A stretch of DNA of 64,000 bases from Nematostella vectensis. Lineage: Eukaryota; Cnidaria; Anthozoa; Actiniaria; Edwardsiidae. Positions within the stretch are counted from its first letter, which is position 1. The number at the start of each line of letters is the position of its first letter. Position numbers and translations under genes: made by a program. Below the pieces are notes generated by a model. It was not told where the DNA came from. It saw nothing but the letters and a program-made list of their open reading frames with translations, and made no database searches. Location: assembly GCF_932526225.1 (NCBI RefSeq), contig NC_064036.1, positions 4,403,501-4,467,500 on the forward strand, in the 5' to 3' direction. Of the stretch, positions 63,673 through 64,000 are shown one piece after another.

Positions 63673-64000
63673 TTATGCTGCCACTCAAACAGTCTGCTAT
63701 TTCCCTGTAATAACAACAGTCTGTTATTTCGCTATAATAGATAATTATTATAATGATAAGGAAAATATCCTGAAGTTTTCCTTTTTTCCGCCCTTACATC
63801 TGATTGGCTAATCCGCGCGTCTAAAAATAGCCTGATCCTAGAAAACGCCGTGACACTTATATAGTACCCAGCACTAAATTAATATTTGAGGAAATTCATA
63901 GCAAGTCTAAAGAGATTCAATACAGAGCAAAGATTGTGACAGAAAGAAATGACTGCCGTCTGAATAGCAACCAGCAGCTTCAGTTGCAAGGTTGGCGTGC

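Larger units (their letters stand above)
59832..63854. mobile_element. 4-kb DNA element with 59-bp terminal inverted repeats
   Basis: Left arm 59832-59890 (GTCACGGCGTTT, CTAGGATCAGGCTATTTTTA, GCCAATCAGATG) recurs inverted at 63796-63854 with a few mismatches. The size would suit an autonomous transposon, but I find only short ORFs. The interior contains a diverged direct duplication of about 710 bp (near 61.9-62.4 and 62.6-63.1 kb, shared GATAATGGGAAAGGGG, GGACAAAGCTTGTC-like words). An alternative is two solo elements with arms of one family. Confidence 0.6.

Overview
Eukaryotic, intron-rich genomic DNA from an animal. The gene content (FN3, TSP1, SEA, PA14 and follistatin/Kazal modules, an intronless rhodopsin-type GPCR, non-LTR retrotransposons and many short inverted-repeat transposons, with one 200-base assembly gap) best fits an anthozoan cnidarian such as a sea anemone. 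The species is an inference; nothing in the window proves it. All multi-exon models were built by hand from splice sites, codon phase and domain continuity.

Layout. (1) 1-3.0 kb: a possible first exon of a minus-strand secreted protein, an intronless class A GPCR, a MITE, and the gap. (2) 3.4-22.0 kb, plus strand: 17 phase-compatible exons encode at least 1112 residues. The order is FN3, Ser/Thr linker, TSP1, SEA, three FN3 domains, then a complete ionotropic-glutamate-receptor-like channel (S1, M1, pore loop, M3, S2, M4, short tail). Its pore loop reads TTVGYGD, the potassium-channel selectivity filter. The extracellular start is missing upstream. (3) 23.4-30.0 kb, minus strand: a secreted inhibitor with a signal-peptide exon and four follistatin/Kazal exons; 31.3-32.3 kb, plus strand: a divergent single-Kazal secreted protein. 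(4) 33.6-56.7 kb, minus strand: 18 phase-compatible exons of a PA14-containing beta-1,4-N-acetylgalactosaminyltransferase (B4GALNT3/4-like), lacking its first and last exons. (5) 57-64 kb: minisatellite and two inverted-repeat transposons, no recognised host gene.

Repeats make up much of the window. There are a 28-bp array (17.7-20.06 kb), a 51-bp satellite (45.4-53.45 kb), and 95-, 34-, 29-, 27-, 21-, 20- and 18-bp arrays. Several of these contain a copy of the neighbouring exon's splice junction. The 51-bp satellite is a roughly 150-fold repetition of the 5' splice site of a PA14 exon, and the 95-bp array repeats the 3' end and donor of a glycosyltransferase exon. A triplicated unit contains the M1 exon's acceptor.

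The two most interesting systems are the multidomain potassium-filter glutamate-receptor-like channel, whose filter codons are split by an intron, and the tandem amplification of splice junctions.
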